DNA from: an uncultured Pelagibacteraceae bacterium
GTDB taxonomy: Bacteria; Pseudomonadota; Alphaproteobacteria; Pelagibacterales; Pelagibacteraceae
Direction of reading: 5' to 3'
Assembly (NCBI GenBank): GCA_902595535.1
Contig: CACJQI010000007.1
Coordinates: forward strand, 1-64,000
DNA length: 64,000 nucleotides
Part shown: in pieces, positions 1-10,502 of the stretch
Position numbering within the stretch: the stretch's first letter is position 1
Layout of the letters: each line of letters opens with the position of its first letter
The notes under the pieces: generated by a model
What the model saw: the letters and a program-made list of their open reading frames with translations, nothing else
Told to the model about the DNA's origin: nothing
Databases searched by the model: none
Program-made: the position numbers and the translations under genes

Positions 1-62
1 AAATAAACCAAACAATTATCACCGCCGTAGAGTCCAAACTAGACGCTAAGATAAGATCATAG
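1..62 (+). CDS. 3' end of an unidentified gene (partial)
   Basis: Reading frame 3 is open from the window edge to a TAG at 60-62, two bases before the lepA start. Its last residues read [18 protein letters not shown], which has ordinary protein composition. Frame 2 is also open to a TAA at 47-49 but gives an Arg-rich tail that looks less natural. Too little is present to name a family. The tight spacing suggests co-transcription with lepA. Confidence 0.4.
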   Translation, partial: INQTIITAVESKLDAKIRS

Positions 63-64
63 TA

Positions 65-1873
65 ATGGCAAACATTGATAATATAAGAAATTTTGCAATA
101 ATTGCGCACATTGACCATGGTAAATCTACGATAGCAGATAGAATAATTCATAGTTGTGGCGGACTTACTGAAAGAGAAATGAAGGCACAGGTACTAGACT
201 CAATGGATATCGAGCGTGAGAGAGGAATTACCATCAAAGCACAAACCGTAAAACTTAATTACAAAGCAAAAGATGGCAAAAATTATATTCTAAATATTAT
301 TGATACACCTGGCCATGTCGACTTTAGTTATGAAGTAAGTAGATCTCTGTATGCATGTGAGGGCTCAATTTTAATTGTGGATAGCACTCAAGGTGTAGAG
401 GCTCAAACACTTGCAAATGTTTATCAGGCATTAGATATAAATCATGAGATTGTACCAGTGTTAAATAAGGTTGATTTACCCGCGTCAGATTTAGAAAAAA
501 CAAAAACACAGATTGAAGAAGTAATAGGTATAGATACTGAAGGTGCTGTCCCTTGTTCTGGAAAAACAGGAGAAGGTATCAATAATATTTTAGAACAAAT
601 TATTACTGTTTTACCCGGGCCTAAAGGCGAAAGCTCTGGAGATTTAAAATGTTTACTAGTCGATAGTTGGTATGACACTTATTTGGGAGTTGTTATTTTA
701 GTTAGAGTAATTGATGGAAAGATTTCAAAAAATATGAAAATTAAAATGATGTCTACTAATCGAGAATATATCGTTGAAAAAGTTGGAGTATTTACACCTA
801 AAGCTACAGATATAGATCAATTAAACGCTGGTGAAATAGGATTTATAACAACGGGAATAAAAATTTTATCTGAAACAAAAGTTGGTGATACTATTTGCGA
901 TGCAGCAAAACCTTTAAAGGAGGCTTTGCCTGGTTTTAAACCAAGTAAGCCAGTTGTGTTTTGTGGACTATTTCCAGTTGATAGTTCTGAATATCAAAAA
1001 TTAAAAGATGGCTTAGCAAAATTACAATTGAATGATGCAAGTTTTTCATTTGAGCCTGAGTCATCCTCAGCACTAGGCTTAGGATTTAGATGTGGTTTTT
1101 TAGGGCTACTTCATTTGGAAATTGTAACAGAAAGATTAGAGAGAGAATTTGATGTTAATTTATTGACTACAACACCAGGAGTTGTTTACAAAGTTTATAT
1201 GAATAATGGAAGTATTGTTGATTTACATAATCCATCAAGTTTGCCTGACCCAACATTAATAAAAACAATTGAAGAGCCTTGGATAAAAGCAACAATAATT
1301 ACACCTGATCAATATTTAGGATCAATAATTAAGATGTGCCAAGATAAAAGAGGTGTGCAGATCAATTTAAGCTATTCAGGAAATCGAGCAGTAGTGAACT
1401 ATGAATTACCTCTTAATGAGGTTGTATTTGATTTTAATGATCGGTTAAAGTCAATGACAAGTGGTTACGCTAGTTTTGATTATGAAATTATTGAACATAG
1501 AGAAGGAGATTTGGTCAAACTTGGAATTTTAGTAAATGCTGAACCAGTTGATGCTTTGGCTATGATGATACATAAAGATTTTGCCCAAAGAACAGGAAGA
1601 GAAGTTTGTGAAAAGCTCAAAGATTTAATTCCAAGACATAATTTTATGATACCAGTTCAAGCAGCAATTGGTGGAAAAATCATAGCAAGAGAAACTATAA
1701 AAGGATTCAAAAAAGACGTATTAACAAAAATTCATGGTGGTGGAGCTACCGATAGAAAAAGAAAACTTTTGGAAAAACAAAAAAAAGGTAAAGCTAGATC
1801 GAAGCAATTTGGCAGAGTAGAAATACCTCAAGAAGCATTTATAGGTGTTCTTAAAATAAGCAAAGAAAAATAA
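65..1873 (+). CDS. lepA: Elongation factor 4 (LepA), back-translocating GTPase
   Basis: LepA is a ribosome-associated translational GTPase thought to remodel stalled or mis-translocated ribosomes. The 602-residue length is normal. The G1 P-loop AHIDHGKS lies at residues 14-21, the G3 motif DTPGH begins at about residue 80, and the G4 motif NKVD is near 135. The EF-G-like domains III and V follow. The LepA-specific basic C-terminal domain is present, with [20 protein letters not shown] near the end. It starts three bases after the stop of an upstream gene fragment and ends 19 bases from the convergent rfbC-like gene. It marks the conserved left flank of the sugar cluster. Confidence 0.97.
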   Translation: MANIDNIRNFAIIAHIDHGKSTIADRIIHSCGGLTEREMKAQVLDSMDIERERGITIKAQTVKLNYKAKDGKNYILNIIDTPGHVDFSYEVSRSLYACEGSILIVDSTQGVEAQTLANVYQALDINHEIVPVLNKVDLPASDLEKTKTQIEEVIGIDTEGAVPCSGKTGEGINNILEQIITVLPGPKGESSGDLKCLLVDSWYDTYLGVVILVRVIDGKISKNMKIKMMSTNREYIVEKVGVFTPKATDIDQLNAGEIGFITTGIKILSETKVGDTICDAAKPLKEALPGFKPSKPVVFCGLFPVDSSEYQKLKDGLAKLQLNDASFSFEPESSSALGLGFRCGFLGLLHLEIVTERLEREFDVNLLTTTPGVVYKVYMNNGSIVDLHNPSSLPDPTLIKTIEEPWIKATIITPDQYLGSIIKMCQDKRGVQINLSYSGNRAVVNYELPLNEVVFDFNDRLKSMTSGYASFDYEIIEHREGDLVKLGILVNAEPVDALAMMIHKDFAQRTGREVCEKLKDLIPRHNFMIPVQAAIGGKIIARETIKGFKKDVLTKIHGGGATDRKRKLLEKQKKGKARSKQFGRVEIPQEAFIGVLKISKEK

Positions 1874-1892
1874 AAGTATTAATTTTTTACTC

Positions 1893-2468
1893 TTAAAACT
1901 TAATTTTTTTAAATATTTTAGATTCCAAAAAATTTTTAAATAAAATATTTTTTTTATCCTTAGAAGACACAAAAAATTTTTTTTTCGGCCAATTAATGGC
2001 TAAATCTTTATCTTTCCAATAAATACCAGTCTCTGAATTTTTATCTCTATAATTTGTACACCTATAATGTAAAAGAGTATTATTAGCTAAACTACAAAAT
2101 CCGTGAGCAAATCCCTCTGGGATATATAAAGAAGTATTTTCTTTTTCAGATAATTCTACAGTATAAAATTGTCCAAAAGTTTTTGATTTTGGCCTACAAT
2201 CGAGAGCAACATCGAAAATTTTTCCAGATAATACAGTTATTAGTTTTCCTTGAGGTTTTTTGAGCTGTATGTGTAATCCTCTTAGTACATTTTTTTTTGA
2301 TAAAGAATAATAATCAAATACAAATTTTTTATTTAAATCTTTTTTTAAAAATAATTCTCTAAAATATCCTCGTTTATCAGCGAAAGTTTCTCTTTTATAA
2401 ATTACTAATCCAGGAAATTTAGTTTTTATTATTGACAATTTTTTAGAAAATTTAAAAATATTTGACAA
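1893..2468 (-). CDS. rfbC: dTDP-4-dehydrorhamnose 3,5-epimerase-like cupin (RfbC/RmlC family)
   Basis: RmlC enzymes epimerise C3 and/or C5 of dTDP-4-keto-6-deoxyglucose. The 191-residue protein carries RGLHIQ (the family's catalytic His), GKIFDVALDCR, the IPEGFAHGF cupin motif, HYRCTNY and the closing INWP. The annotated ATG makes it overlap the upstream dehydratase gene by 40 bases. A TTG at 2438 would give the N-terminus MSIIKTKFPGL, which resembles typical RmlC starts and cuts the overlap to 10 bases, so the true start is uncertain. It is the last gene of the five-gene leftward operon. The basic C-terminal extension is slightly longer than usual. Whether it epimerises both carbons or only C5 cannot be read from sequence. 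Confidence 0.85.
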   Translation of the reverse strand: MSNIFKFSKKLSIIKTKFPGLVIYKRETFADKRGYFRELFLKKDLNKKFVFDYYSLSKKNVLRGLHIQLKKPQGKLITVLSGKIFDVALDCRPKSKTFGQFYTVELSEKENTSLYIPEGFAHGFCSLANNTLLHYRCTNYRDKNSETGIYWKDKDLAINWPKKKFFVSSKDKKNILFKNFLESKIFKKIKF

Positions 2469-3631
2469 ATATAATCTAATTCATTTTTCTTCATTCCTTG
2501 ATGACACCCAAGTAAAATTCCATTTTTCATAACATTATTTGCAATTGCATCACATTGAGGATGTTTTTTATATATCCTATTTTTCATAACAGGTTGTTTT
2601 AATATATTACCAGTAAAAATTGTTCTCGTCTGAATGTTGTTTTTTTCAAAAAAAATTTGCATTTCTTTTCTATTAAAATATTTATTTTCTTTTATTACTA
2701 GAGGAAAAGCTAGCCATGGTGTTATAACATTTTTATATTGTTCAGGTAGATTAAATAAATCACTATAATTTCCAAAAAATTTTTTTAAATAATCAAAATT
2801 TTTATTTCTTATATTAATGTTATTTTTAAGCTTTTTAATTTGTTCTATAGCAAATGTAGCTGATATCTCTGAGGGTAAAAAGTTATAACCAAGATCTGAA
2901 AATATATATTTTGCATCATAATCAAATCCAGATATTTTAACATTAAACCTATCTTTAATACTTTCTGACTCGTTAAAATGAGCCGAAGATCTACCCCACC
3001 CTCTAAGAAGTTTAGCTCTTTGGTATAATTTAAAATCGTTGAAGCAAACTATTCCTCCAGTTCCTGCACCATTGATAATATGAGATGCATAAAAACTATT
3101 TGTTGTTATATTTGAATACTTACCAGCATTTTTTTTGTCTATAGTATAACCAATAGTATCGGCTGAATCCTCGATAACTTTAAGTTTATACTTTTTAGCT
3201 ATGGAATGAATTTTTTTCCAGTTAGCTATGTTACCTAGTAAATTTGGAATCATTACTGCAACAGTTTTTTTATTAATGCATTTTTCTATATGAGAAGGGT
3301 CGGCTAAAAACTTATTTTCTTCTACGCCTATAAAATGCGGTATCAAACCTAACTGATAAATGGGAGCCACCGTAGTTGAAAAAGTTAAATTTGGAGTAAT
3401 TATCTCTGAGTTTTTTTTAAAGTTTAAAGATGCAATGGCAAGTAGATTTGCCGAAGATCCTGAATTGACCATTAAACCATATTTCTTTCCAAATAAAGAT
3501 GAAACTTTTCTTTCTAAGATTTTAACATTTTTACCATCTACTAGAGATAAACTGTCATTTTTGAGAACTTTAAGAACTGCATTAATCTCTTTATTATCGT
3601 AGACAGCCTTACCGTAATAAACTTTTTTCAT
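2429..3631 (-). CDS. PLP/PMP-dependent NDP-4-keto-6-deoxyhexose 3-dehydratase (DegT/RfbH fold), Fe-S-less type
   Basis: The fold is the DegT/DnrJ/EryC1 aspartate-aminotransferase type: NSGSSANLLA near residue 56 and the cofactor-binding VIEDSAD around 152-158. At the position of the Schiff-base Lys the sequence is SFYASHIING, putting His184 where aminotransferases have Lys. A His there marks the 3-dehydratases (RfbH/E1, ColD) that remove the C3 hydroxyl using PMP. RfbH/E1 enzymes follow GWGR with Cys residues for a [2Fe-2S] cluster; here GWGR (211-214) is followed by SSAHFNESESIKDRF with no Cys, so a cluster is not expected, as in ColD. It lies between the reductase and epimerase genes. The exact sugar nucleotide is inferred from the operon, not shown. 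Confidence 0.8.
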   Translation of the reverse strand: MKKVYYGKAVYDNKEINAVLKVLKNDSLSLVDGKNVKILERKVSSLFGKKYGLMVNSGSSANLLAIASLNFKKNSEIITPNLTFSTTVAPIYQLGLIPHFIGVEENKFLADPSHIEKCINKKTVAVMIPNLLGNIANWKKIHSIAKKYKLKVIEDSADTIGYTIDKKNAGKYSNITTNSFYASHIINGAGTGGIVCFNDFKLYQRAKLLRGWGRSSAHFNESESIKDRFNVKISGFDYDAKYIFSDLGYNFLPSEISATFAIEQIKKLKNNINIRNKNFDYLKKFFGNYSDLFNLPEQYKNVITPWLAFPLVIKENKYFNRKEMQIFFEKNNIQTRTIFTGNILKQPVMKNRIYKKHPQCDAIANNVMKNGILLGCHQGMKKNELDYICQIFLNFLKNCQ

Positions 3632-3649
3632 AAATAATTGTAAGTAAAG

Positions 3650-4504
3650 TTAAATCAAAATTAAATTCTTTATATTCTGTATATTACTTTTTTTAGGATT
3701 CCAATATTTTAATTTTTTATATTTTAATATTTTATCTTTTATTAAAGAGTTTGATAGCCATTGAACTTTTATCTTCTTACTATTACTTTTATTGATATGT
3801 TCAATTAAATTAGAAATATTTAAATAACTTGTATTTTTTAAAATATATTTTCCTGGTTGAATTTTTTTATTTAAGATAATTTTAATAGCAGTCACGATAT
3901 CTTCAACATTGATTAAATTAATATATAGCTTTTTTGATATTATTTTTGTTATTTTGTTTTGATTATAATTTTTTCTTAAAGTATTTATTAATTTTTTTCT
4001 TTTATCATTTTTTCCAAAAGTATCTACTAACATCAGGTCAATGAAATTGACAGCTGGAAATTTTTTTTTGTAGTATTGTATAATACAGTTAAAACCTTTT
4101 TTATATGCTGCATATAAATTTTTTGGATTATTTTCTTTATTGTCAATATCTTCCCATGTTGTTGAAAAATTTATAAATTGTTTTACATTTAAAGTCTTAA
4201 TATTTTCCAATATTATATTTCCCAATATAATATTAGATTTCGCAAACTGAGAAATATCTTTGTGGGAATGTTTTTTTTTATAATGAGTTGCACAATGTAT
4301 AATAGTATCGACTTTAATTTTTTTAAGTTTATTTGATAGAGAATTAAAATCTTTGAATTTTAAAATTTTAATATTTTTAGATTTTTTAATTTTTGTTTTT
4401 GACTTGAGTCTTTGCGTAACAAATACTTTATTATTTAATTCTATTGCGTTTAAAATATTAGATCCAATAAATCCTGTTGATCCTGTTAATAATATATTAG
4501 GCAC
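3650..4504 (-). CDS. NAD(P)-dependent sugar-nucleotide epimerase/reductase (extended SDR)
   Basis: This 284-residue protein has the N-terminal Rossmann motif TGSTGFIGSN and the active-site pair in NLYAAYKKG (YxxxK), so it is an extended short-chain dehydrogenase. It resembles nucleotide-sugar 4-ketoreductases of the RfbJ (CDP-abequose synthase) and RmlD kind more than 4,6-dehydratases, because the TDE motif is missing. It starts within the last bases of rfbA (8-base overlap) and sits 18 bases before the dehydratase gene. The likely role is the final C4 keto reduction of the sugar made by this operon. It is very Lys/Asn/Ile-rich, like the rest of the cluster. Substrate and product stereochemistry are unknown. 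Confidence 0.75.
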   Translation of the reverse strand: MPNILLTGSTGFIGSNILNAIELNNKVFVTQRLKSKTKIKKSKNIKILKFKDFNSLSNKLKKIKVDTIIHCATHYKKKHSHKDISQFAKSNIILGNIILENIKTLNVKQFINFSTTWEDIDNKENNPKNLYAAYKKGFNCIIQYYKKKFPAVNFIDLMLVDTFGKNDKRKKLINTLRKNYNQNKITKIISKKLYINLINVEDIVTAIKIILNKKIQPGKYILKNTSYLNISNLIEHINKSNSKKIKVQWLSNSLIKDKILKYKKLKYWNPKKSNIQNIKNLILI

Positions 4505-5378
4505 TTTTTTTTATAATTTTTTTTAGGTAATTTGAGTATTCACAATTTCCATAAAATTTTACTTGTTTCATTATCTGAGATTTTGATATCCATTTATTTA
4601 ATAAGGCAATTTCCTCAAGACAAGCTATTTTTAAACCTTGACGATTTTCTATTGCTTGAACAAAAGCTGAAGTTTTATAATAATCTTCAATAGATCCAGT
4701 ATCAAGCCAAGCCCCACCTCTACCTAAAAATTCTGCTGAAAGTTTTTTTTTAATTTTATATTTATTAAGCAAATCAATTATTTCCAACTCTTTTCTTTTT
4801 GAGGGTTTTAAATTCTTTGCATATTTAATTACTTTATTATCAAAAAAATATAATCCAGTTACAGCTTGATTTGAAATAAATTTTTTTGGTTTTTCTTTTA
4901 AAGCTTTAATTTTTTTGCTTTTTCTGTCAATTTTTGCAACTCCAAATAGTTCTGGATTATTAACCTTATATAATAAAACTTTTGCTCCGTTTTTAAGATC
5001 AGCACATCTTTTAAGAGTATCTGATAAACTTTGACCATAAAAAAAATTATCACCCAATATCAAGGAAACGTTATCTGAACCAATAAATTTTTCACCTAGT
5101 ATAAATGCATCTGGTAATCCTCTTGGATGATCTTGTTCTTTATACGTTATTTTAATTCCAAGATTTTCACCATTTGGTAATAATTTTTTATATTGATCTA
5201 GTTGTCCTTTATTTACAATAATCAAAATATCTTTAATTTTAGAAAGCATTAAAATAGATAATGGGTAAAAAATTAAAGGTTTATCATAAATAGGCAATAA
5301 TTGTTTATTTACGGCTTTGGTTAATGGACTCATTCTTGTTCCCTTTCCACCAGCAAGAATTATACCTTTTTTTATCAT
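4497..5378 (-). CDS. rfbA: Glucose-1-phosphate thymidylyltransferase (RfbA/RmlA)
   Basis: RmlA makes dTDP-glucose from glucose 1-phosphate and dTTP. The 293-residue length matches the short RmlA form. The signature GGKGTRMSPLTKAVNKQLLP lies near the N-terminus, followed by YDKPLIFYPL, LGDNFFYG (metal-binding Asp) and the EKPK motif. It overlaps rfbB by four bases and the reductase gene by eight, indicating translational coupling. It supplies the activated hexose for the operon. A CDP- or GDP-specific role is unlikely because the RmlA signature is close to canonical. Confidence 0.93.
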   Translation of the reverse strand: MIKKGIILAGGKGTRMSPLTKAVNKQLLPIYDKPLIFYPLSILMLSKIKDILIIVNKGQLDQYKKLLPNGENLGIKITYKEQDHPRGLPDAFILGEKFIGSDNVSLILGDNFFYGQSLSDTLKRCADLKNGAKVLLYKVNNPELFGVAKIDRKSKKIKALKEKPKKFISNQAVTGLYFFDNKVIKYAKNLKPSKRKELEIIDLLNKYKIKKKLSAEFLGRGGAWLDTGSIEDYYKTSAFVQAIENRQGLKIACLEEIALLNKWISKSQIMKQVKFYGNCEYSNYLKKIIKKSA

Positions 5379-6394
5379 ATGTTGCCGAGCCTTTTTATTA
5401 TATGAAATTTTTTTATAGATTTAAAATATTTCTCGTTATTTAGGTACCATAAAAAAGTTTTTTTTAATCCATTATTAATATCTGTTGAAGATTTCCATAA
5501 AAGTTTTTTATTAATTTTATCACTATTCAAAGCATATCTTTTATCATGACCTGGTCGATCTTTGACATACTTAATTTTGACATCATTACCAAGCTTAATA
5601 TGTTGTGACGAAATATTTATAAGTTTTTTTGCAATTTCAAAATTGTTATAATTTTTATTAGAACCTATATTGTAGAACTCTCCTATCTTACCTTTTTTGA
5701 ATACTTGAAATAATGCATCACAGTGGTCTTCAACAAATATCCATTCTCTTGAATTTTTTCCATCACCATAAATTGGTAAAGGTATGTTATTAAGAATGTT
5801 ATAAATTAGTTTTGGAATTAATTTTTCAGGATGTTGTTGGGGCCCATAATTATTTGAACAATTTGTAACAATTGCTGGGATATTAAAGGTTCTTACATAT
5901 GAAGAAACAAGATGATCTGAGGAAGCTTTACTTGCTGCATAAGGGGAACTAGGTCTATAGGGATAATCTTCATTGGACCTTCCTTTTATAATATCACCAA
6001 ATACTTCATCTGTAGAGATATGTATTAATTTTGTTTTTTTAAATTTTTTACAATGTTTCCTGAAAGCCTCTAATAAATTAAATACACCTACTATATTGCT
6101 TTCTATGAATGATTTTGGTGTGTCTATAGATCTATCCACATGTGTTTCAGCCGCAAGATTAAAGATAGCAAGAGGTTTGGATATTTTAAAAATATTAATA
6201 AGTTTTTTTTTATTATTAATGTCACATTTAATAAATTTATAATTTTTTTTTGGAAGATCTTTTAAATTATAAAAATTTGATGAATACGAAACGTTATCAA
6301 TATTAATGACTGAAAAATTTTTTTTTAAAAGTAACTTTATTAAATTACTTCCGATAAAACCTAAACCTCCGGTGACAATTAAATTTTCTTTCAT
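5375..6394 (-). CDS. rfbB: dTDP-glucose 4,6-dehydratase (RfbB/RmlB)
   Basis: RmlB converts dTDP-glucose to dTDP-4-keto-6-deoxyglucose using tightly bound NAD. The 339-residue protein shows GGLGFIGSN at the N-terminus, the catalytic STDEVFGD (Thr-Asp-Glu) and YAASKASSDH (YxxxK), plus NNYGPQQHPEKLIP and the REWIFVEDHC region. It is the first gene of the leftward operon. Only 33 bases separate it from the divergent glycosyltransferase at 6428, so both promoters must lie in or overlap this gap. No strong -35/-10 pair is visible there. Confidence 0.95.
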   Translation of the reverse strand: MKENLIVTGGLGFIGSNLIKLLLKKNFSVINIDNVSYSSNFYNLKDLPKKNYKFIKCDINNKKKLINIFKISKPLAIFNLAAETHVDRSIDTPKSFIESNIVGVFNLLEAFRKHCKKFKKTKLIHISTDEVFGDIIKGRSNEDYPYRPSSPYAASKASSDHLVSSYVRTFNIPAIVTNCSNNYGPQQHPEKLIPKLIYNILNNIPLPIYGDGKNSREWIFVEDHCDALFQVFKKGKIGEFYNIGSNKNYNNFEIAKKLINISSQHIKLGNDVKIKYVKDRPGHDKRYALNSDKINKKLLWKSSTDINNGLKKTFLWYLNNEKYFKSIKKFHIIKRLGNI

Positions 6395-6427
6395 TTTTCA
6401 AGTATCACAATATATTAGACATTGTAA

Positions 6428-7264
6428 ATGAATTATAATCAAATTACAGTTGGTATTGTTACTTTTAGAAGTGAAAATGTTATTTTCAACTGTCTTAAAA
6501 GTATTAAAAAAATTGAAAATATAATTATTTTTGACAATTCAAACGATGAAATTTTAAAAAAAAAAATTAAAAAAAAATATCCAAAAATAAAGATTATATT
6601 ATCAAAAAAAAATTTAGGTTATGGGGTTGCAAACAATAAAATTATTAGAAAATCAAAAACTCCTTTTGTATTTATACTAAGTCCAGACGTAGTTTTAAAA
6701 AAACATTGTGAAAAAAATATGTTAAAAAGTATTAATAAACTAAAGAATAATTTTTCAATTATATCACCTATTTCACAATATAAACATTACGGTTATTTAG
6801 GCGGCGATATAAATGAAACTGAGGGTGTTCAAGGTTTTGCAATGTTAGTAAATAAAAAAAAAATAATGCATTTTGGTATGTTTGATGAGAACATTTTTTT
6901 ATATGCCGAGGAATTAGATTTATGCAAAAGGCTCAGATTAAATAATGAAAAAATTTTTATAAATAAAACAGCTAAAGTTTTTCATTTAGGAGCAAAATCA
7001 ACAAATATTGGTTTTGAATTTGATAAATGTCGAAATTGGCATTGGGGTTGGTCAAAAGTCTATTACGAAAAAAAATATTTTAATATTTTTTTAGTTTATT
7101 TAAAATTTTCTTCTTTATTATTCATACAATTATTGAAGATTATTTTCTATATTGCTTTACTTAATAAAAAAGAAGTCATAAATAAATCAATGAGATTCTC
7201 TGGCGCATTGAATTCTTTATTAGGCAGAAGTTCTTGGTATAGACCAAAATTTAATTTTGATTGA
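6428..7264 (+). CDS. Family 2 glycosyltransferase
   Basis: A GT-A fold inverting glycosyltransferase of 278 residues. It opens with TVGIVTFRSENVIFNCLKSI, has the NLGYGVANN turn and a SPDV segment at the usual DXD position. The family acceptor-side motif MFDENIFLYAEELDLCKRL carries the probable catalytic acidic residues. A hydrophobic stretch near the C-terminus (about 220-245) may associate with the membrane. It resembles rhamnosyltransferase-like GT2 enzymes and plausibly transfers the deoxysugar made by the adjacent operon to a lipid-linked or LPS glycan. Donor and acceptor cannot be read from sequence. Confidence 0.85.
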   Translation: MNYNQITVGIVTFRSENVIFNCLKSIKKIENIIIFDNSNDEILKKKIKKKYPKIKIILSKKNLGYGVANNKIIRKSKTPFVFILSPDVVLKKHCEKNMLKSINKLKNNFSIISPISQYKHYGYLGGDINETEGVQGFAMLVNKKKIMHFGMFDENIFLYAEELDLCKRLRLNNEKIFINKTAKVFHLGAKSTNIGFEFDKCRNWHWGWSKVYYEKKYFNIFLVYLKFSSLLFIQLLKIIFYIALLNKKEVINKSMRFSGALNSLLGRSSWYRPKFNFD

Positions 7265-7274
7265 TGAAAAATAA

Positions 7275-8282
7275 ATGAATAAAATTTTAATAATTGATCC
7301 TGGAAAAGGCTGGGGCCAGTTTGTTTCTAAAATGTATTGCTATCAAAAATTAGCTAATCACTTTAACTCAAAAATAATTTTTTTAACAAAAAGATCTACG
7401 CAAGCTGAACATTATTTAAAATCACTCTCTTTTTGCGAAGATGTCTTATATATCGAAGAGCCAAAAAAAGGAATCAGAAATATTTTAAGTAATATTAAAT
7501 CAATATTTATAAATATTAAAAAAATAAATCATTTTCAAATTGAGGAATGTTATGTTTTTCATCCTTCTTTAAGATATTTATTCATAGCATATCTTTCAAA
7601 TATTAATGAAATTTGGGGATTAGGATTTAAATTTCAAAACTTTTTTTTAAAAAAGAATAAAAGATTTTATTCAAGTTTTTTTTCAAAAACTAGAGGTGAT
7701 AATGAGGCTTTAGAAGCAGTAAAAAAAATTACGAATTCTCAGAAAGTTGATTATCAACCACTTTTTAGTGCAGAAAATAGTTTGAGAGATACTGTTGGAA
7801 TAATTATTGCTGCTTCCGGAAATGAAAAAAGATGGGACATAAGTAATTATTTGAAAATTATAAAATTTTTAAAAGAAAAAAATTATAAAAAATTTTTAAT
7901 TATAAGCGGATTAGATCAATCAAAAGATGAGAATTTAATAAAAGAAAGGTTTGCCCAAAATACAGATATAATTTTTACATCAGATAAAAAGATTAGCGAT
8001 GTGATTCCATATTTAAAAAAATGTAAATTTTGCATAGGCAATGATACTGGATTTGCCCATTTATCTGTTAATTTAGATATAGAAACACTAGTTATTCAAG
8101 GTGATTGTCCACCTCAATATTACTCTAAATTACTGAAACACGTAGACATTGAGTCAGATGTTGCTCGTTCACCTACATCAATACACACAATAAAAATTGA
8201 AAAGGTTTTGGATGAATTATCGAAACTTTTAAATAGGAGAGGTGGCCGAGTGGTTGAAGGCGCACGCTTGGAAAGCGTGTAA
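7275..8282 (+). CDS. Family 9 glycosyltransferase (heptosyltransferase-like), 3' end runs into tRNA-Ser
   Basis: This 335-residue protein has the GT9 (GT-B) C-terminal signature IGNDTGFAHLS, preceded by the nucleotide-binding strand IIAASGNEKRWD, as in ADP-heptose:LPS heptosyltransferases. It starts 10 bases after the GT2 gene. Its in-frame stop (8280-8282) lies inside tRNA-Ser, so the last 15 residues are encoded by the 5' half of the tRNA, from its acceptor stem through the anticodon arm. The natural C-terminus may have been lost when the cluster became joined to the tRNA. RNase P cleavage at 8235/8236 of a joint transcript would remove the stop codon. Confidence 0.85.
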   Translation: MNKILIIDPGKGWGQFVSKMYCYQKLANHFNSKIIFLTKRSTQAEHYLKSLSFCEDVLYIEEPKKGIRNILSNIKSIFINIKKINHFQIEECYVFHPSLRYLFIAYLSNINEIWGLGFKFQNFFLKKNKRFYSSFFSKTRGDNEALEAVKKITNSQKVDYQPLFSAENSLRDTVGIIIAASGNEKRWDISNYLKIIKFLKEKNYKKFLIISGLDQSKDENLIKERFAQNTDIIFTSDKKISDVIPYLKKCKFCIGNDTGFAHLSVNLDIETLVIQGDCPPQYYSKLLKHVDIESDVARSPTSIHTIKIEKVLDELSKLLNRRGGRVVEGARLESV

Positions 8283-8325
8283 AGGAGTAATCCTTTCATG
8301 GGTTCGAATCCCATTCTCTCCGCCA
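8236..8325 (+). tRNA. tRNA-Ser (GGA anticodon)
   Basis: A class II tRNA of 90 bases including an encoded CCA. The acceptor stem GGAGAGG (8236-8242) pairs with TCTCTCC (8315-8321), the discriminator is G8322 and CCA is 8323-8325. The anticodon stem CACGC/GCGTG encloses TTGGAAA, giving anticodon GGA at 8270-8272. A long variable arm and a TTCGAAT T-loop are present. It decodes UCC/UCU. It marks the right edge of the sugar cluster and overlaps the 3' end of the GT9 gene by 47 bases. Confidence 0.97.
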
Positions 8326-8415
8326 TCAAATAAACTTTATTTTTAGAGCTTTATTTAACAATTTTAGCAAACTTTATTGAAGATAATTAAGCATTTTTTT
8401 ATAAAAATGTTATAA

Positions 8416-10500
<2,085 letters not shown>

Positions 10501-10502
10501 CA

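Noticed and set aside
6541-6620. Frameshift in the A-rich homopolymers of the GT2 gene
   Set aside because: The frame stays open through the poly-A runs and the family motifs before and after are in the same frame.
8120-8329. Minus-strand 69-residue open frame across tRNA-Ser
   Set aside because: It is the reverse complement of the tRNA and the GT9 end. Such tRNA-antisense frames recur as false genes.
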